A DNA stretch of 64,000 nucleotides from Sphingobacterium tabacisoli (GTDB lineage Bacteria > Bacteroidota > Bacteroidia > Sphingobacteriales > Sphingobacteriaceae). The notes under the pieces were generated by a model. It searched no databases, was not told the DNA's origin, and saw only the letters and a list, made by a program, of their open reading frames with translations. How positions within the stretch are numbered: position 1 is the stretch's first letter; every line of letters begins with the position of its first letter. The translations under genes and the position numbers were made by a program. Of the stretch, positions 63,398 to 64,000 are shown in pieces. The stretch covers positions 186,001 through 250,000 of the forward strand of contig NZ_JAEQMU010000001.1 of assembly GCF_017908035.1 (NCBI RefSeq), written 5' to 3'.

Positions 63398-64000
63398 CTA
63401 TTTCTGTTTAAAGAAGTTTCTATAGTATGACGGGACGTCAAATATTCCTCCTCCGTTTTCGAAGTAATGTCCATCTAGTTCAAATGCTCCATTTATTGCA
63501 TTTGCCCATTTAGCTTGAGGGTAGGGATGCCGTGATTTCATTGCCGTCCAGTTTTTGTAGTTCATATCGCCATTGGTCTCGATTATTCCCATTTCGAGGC
63601 CTGGGAAAGGTGCTACAGCAGCTGCTACATTTTTGTTCCACTCGACCAATATTGGATTGACGGTGAGGTCAGAGCATATACATGGAATTTGATGTTGATA
63701 TGCGATATTAGCAATTTTCATTGTTGAACTCAAGGTCTTTGCTATTCCTTTTAAGACAAATGCACCATAACCCAAGTTAAGCTTTGCATAAGCATCCTTT
63801 TCGGTATGGATACTTTCGTCTGCTGCAATCAGGATTCCCATATCGGATACGTTTTCTGTGTTGTGCTCAACGAAAGGTTCTTCGTATAGAAGGATGTGTT
63901 CAAAGGCACCAATGGCACGGGCATGGTCTAGGTATTTGAAGAGCATTTCTTTGTCGGGATAGCGACCATTGGCGTCCATAGTATAGTATAACTTGCCCGT
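63398..64000 (-). CDS. enolase-superfamily enzyme (mandelate racemase/muconate lactonizing type), C-terminal part
   Basis: The frame stays open to the window edge (TGKLYYT before the first Met), so the gene continues beyond 64000. Seen are YYTMDANGRYPD, LLYEEPF, LIAADESIH and FVLKGIAK, the metal-ligand positions D-E-E/D and the acid/base Lys of the enolase superfamily barrel. The substrate cannot be told; dipeptide epimerases and muconate-type enzymes share these motifs. The last residues, VPSYYRNFFKQK, end just before TAG at 63398. Soluble cytosolic enzyme. Confidence 0.8.
   Translation of the reverse strand, partial: TGKLYYTMDANGRYPDKEMLFKYLDHARAIGAFEHILLYEEPFVEHNTENVSDMGILIAADESIHTEKDAYAKLNLGYGAFVLKGIAKTLSSTMKIANIAYQHQIPCICSDLTVNPILVEWNKNVAAAVAPFPGLEMGIIETNGDMNYKNWTAMKSRHPYPQAKWANAINGAFELDGHYFENGGGIFDVPSYYRNFFKQK

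Noticed and set aside
63274..63474. Small minus-strand gene after the enolase-type gene
   Set aside because: The frame overlaps the 3' end of the enolase-type gene; its free part is a 37-codon stretch with no recognisable features or start signal.

Overview
The window comes from a Bacteroidota genome, most likely of the Sphingobacteriaceae (Sphingobacterium/Pedobacter type). The grounds are SusC/SusD pairs, STN-domain TonB receptors run by ECF sigma/FecR pairs, a type IX secretion (T9SS) cargo with a gliding-type C-terminal domain next to a PorP/SprF gene, HmuY-like lipoproteins, and -7 promoter boxes of the TAnnTTTG type. No rRNA, tRNA, CRISPR array or intact insertion sequence was seen. All assignments come from reading motifs; no database search was run.

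Region 1 (1-11140, minus strand) is a surface-lipoprotein locus. It runs from a FecR-type anti-sigma factor with no sigma gene beside it, to an STN-domain TonB receptor, two lipoproteins (one with DUF4397-like segments), three consecutive fasciclin (FAS1) lipoproteins and the start of one more gene at the window edge. Region 2 (11141-12052) has no convincing gene and holds a 59-bp direct repeat and a decayed REP-like palindrome.

Region 3 (12053-27665, plus strand) is the most unusual part: twelve tightly packed or overlapping genes that look like one operon ending in a clear terminator. In order they encode an Asp/Asn beta-hydroxylase-like dioxygenase, a sulfotransferase-like protein, an APS-kinase/phytanoyl-CoA-dioxygenase fusion, a small HEAGH protein, a cytosolic periplasmic-binding-like protein, a formyltransferase, three phage-tail-collar (MdpB-like) paralogues, a Tat-exported 5'-nucleotidase-like protein that has lost its metal-ligand motifs, a 2080-residue T9SS adhesin and a PorP/SprF protein. 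I infer a dedicated system that builds, modifies and displays a tail-collar/adhesin surface structure.

Region 4 (27764-35134) is an ECF sigma/FecR/TonB receptor module with two related lipoproteins. Region 5 (35169-51031) is a haem acquisition island. Its minus strand carries haem oxygenase, a Fur-like DNA-binding protein lacking the metal/dimer domain, three HmuY-like lipoproteins, two other lipoproteins and two paralogous TonB receptors flanking a di-haem peroxidase. Its plus strand carries a HmuTUV-type ABC importer and an AraC-type regulator. Tandem 21-bp repeats lie upstream of the haem oxygenase and first hmuY-like genes at exactly the same distance from their -7-like boxes; the same array sits between the divergent haem oxygenase and hmuT genes.

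Region 6 (51105-64000) holds an ECF42-like sigma factor overlapping a YCII/DGPF gene, a sigma/FecR/SusC/SusD/TlpA-like nutrient-uptake locus, a small secreted protein, a zinc alcohol dehydrogenase and an enolase-superfamily gene cut by the window edge.
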